From assembly GCA_003645555.1 (NCBI GenBank), contig QNFN01000152.1, positions 1-5,456 of the forward strand: 5,456 nt of DNA, read 5' to 3'. The position numbers and the translations under genes were made by a program. Below are positions 4,809-5,456 of this stretch, in pieces; positions within the stretch are counted from its first letter, which is position 1; each line of letters starts with the position of its first letter. The notes under the pieces were generated by a model. That model did no database searches. It was given only the letters and a program-made list of their open reading frames with translations, and was not told the origin of the DNA. Origin of the DNA: Gammaproteobacteria bacterium (GTDB taxonomy: Bacteria > Pseudomonadota > Gammaproteobacteria > QNFN01).

Positions 4809-5456
4809 TCAGAGCTCGAGCAGGATTGCCCGCTCCTCGGCCGAGGGCTCGAAGCCCCGGTTGGCGTAGTGGGAAAAGATAGCATCGACGACCTCGTCCG
4901 GGTTGTCCAGCACCTGCATCAGGTCGAGGTCGGCCTCGTTGATCGTTCCCTCGGCCACCAGCGTCTCACGAAACCAATCGAGCAGACCGCGCCAGAACGG
5001 CGCGTGGACCAGGATGATCGGGATACGCCGTGACTTGCCGGTCTGCACCAGGGTCAGGATCTCGGCCAGCTCGTCGAGGGTACCGAAGCCACCCGGAAGC
5101 ACCACGTAGGCCGAGGCGTGCTTGACGAACATCACCTTGCGCGAAAAGAAATGGCGGAACTGCAAAGAGATGTCCTGGTAGGCATTGCCGGCCTGTTCCT
5201 TGGGCAGGACGATGTTCAAGCCGATGCTCGGTGACTTGCCGGCGAACGCCCCCTTGTTGGCCGCCTCCATGATCCCGGGACCGCCGCCGGAGACGACCGA
5301 GAAACCGGCATCGGAGAGGGCCCGCGTGATGTTCTCGGCCAGTTCGTAATAAGGGTGGTCGGTCGGTGTGCGTGCCGAGCCGAAAACACTGACCGATGGC
5401 CGGATGGTTGCCAGGCGTTCAAAGCCCTCGACGAACTCGGCCATGATGCGAAACAC
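4809..5456 (-). CDS. LOG family Rossmann-fold protein (5' end outside window)
   Basis: The visible 215 codons encode a cytoplasmic protein of the LOG / TIGR00730 family. The two family signatures are SGGGPGIMEAANKGA (visible residues 56-70) and PGGFGTLDE (121-129), with FFSRKVMF (103-110) between them. Characterised LOG enzymes release the base from cytokinin or other nucleoside 5'-monophosphates by cleaving the N-glycosidic bond, using the Glu that closes PGGxGTxxE. Family membership does not show that this one makes cytokinins, and its substrate is unknown. It is shorter than E. coli PpnN and not of that two-domain type. The codon at the window edge reads GTG, but FRIMAEFVEGFE looks like an internal segment of this subfamily, so the true start is probably upstream. 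The stop at 4809 lies 39 bp before the preferred DUF2782 start, fitting co-transcription. Confidence 0.92.
   Translation of the reverse strand: MFRIMAEFVEGFERLATIRPSVSVFGSARTPTDHPYYELAENITRALSDAGFSVVSGGGPGIMEAANKGAFAGKSPSIGLNIVLPKEQAGNAYQDISLQFRHFFSRKVMFVKHASAYVVLPGGFGTLDELAEILTLVQTGKSRRIPIILVHAPFWRGLLDWFRETLVAEGTINEADLDLMQVLDNPDEVVDAIFSHYANRGFEPSAEERAILLEL

Noticed and set aside
4809..5456. GTG at the window edge as the true LOG start
   Set aside because: The residues after it look internal to the family's N-terminal segment, and no upstream sequence is available to show a ribosome-binding site.

Overview
The window looks like a core-chromosome segment of a GC-rich gammaproteobacterium. The strongest clues are the order hslU - DUF971 - ubiE - ubiB, UbiB and UbiE proteins close to their E. 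coli counterparts in length and motifs, a DUF2782 protein, and GTAG-type REP palindromes between convergent genes. Codons strongly favour G/C at third positions. The genus cannot be fixed from the sequence alone; Chromatiales, Ectothiorhodospiraceae or related lineages would fit.

Layout. Positions 1-2907 hold a tightly packed plus-strand run: the last 30 codons of hslU (HslUV protease ATPase), a DUF971 protein, ubiE (quinone C-methyltransferase) and ubiB (atypical kinase/ATPase needed for ubiquinone synthesis). Gaps are 17, 3 and 28 bp, so co-transcription is likely. The ubiJ gene that lies between ubiE and ubiB in E. coli is absent here. Positions 2908-3120 are non-coding and hold four copies of an 18-nt palindrome: three in direct orientation (one degenerate) and one inverted. 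This is a REP/BIME-like cluster at the meeting point of two convergent operons. Positions 3121-5456 hold a minus-strand run. In transcription order these are a LOG-family protein (5' end outside the window), a small periplasmic DUF2782 protein, a lipoprotein with two tandem NrfJ-like domains, and a DJ-1/PfpI protein of the YajL type.

How the genes fit together. UbiE and UbiB act in ubiquinone synthesis, and the DUF971 protein travels with them without a proven role. The minus-strand group looks like housekeeping, stress and envelope genes rather than one pathway: nucleotide or nucleoside-monophosphate hydrolysis (LOG), two exported small proteins, and carbonyl-stress or chaperone activity (DJ-1). 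I found no tRNA, rRNA, CRISPR, insertion sequence, phage gene or convincing T-tailed terminator. Most of the window is ordinary. The items most worth a second look are the REP cluster with compensatory stem changes, the missing ubiJ, and the duplicated-domain lipoprotein.
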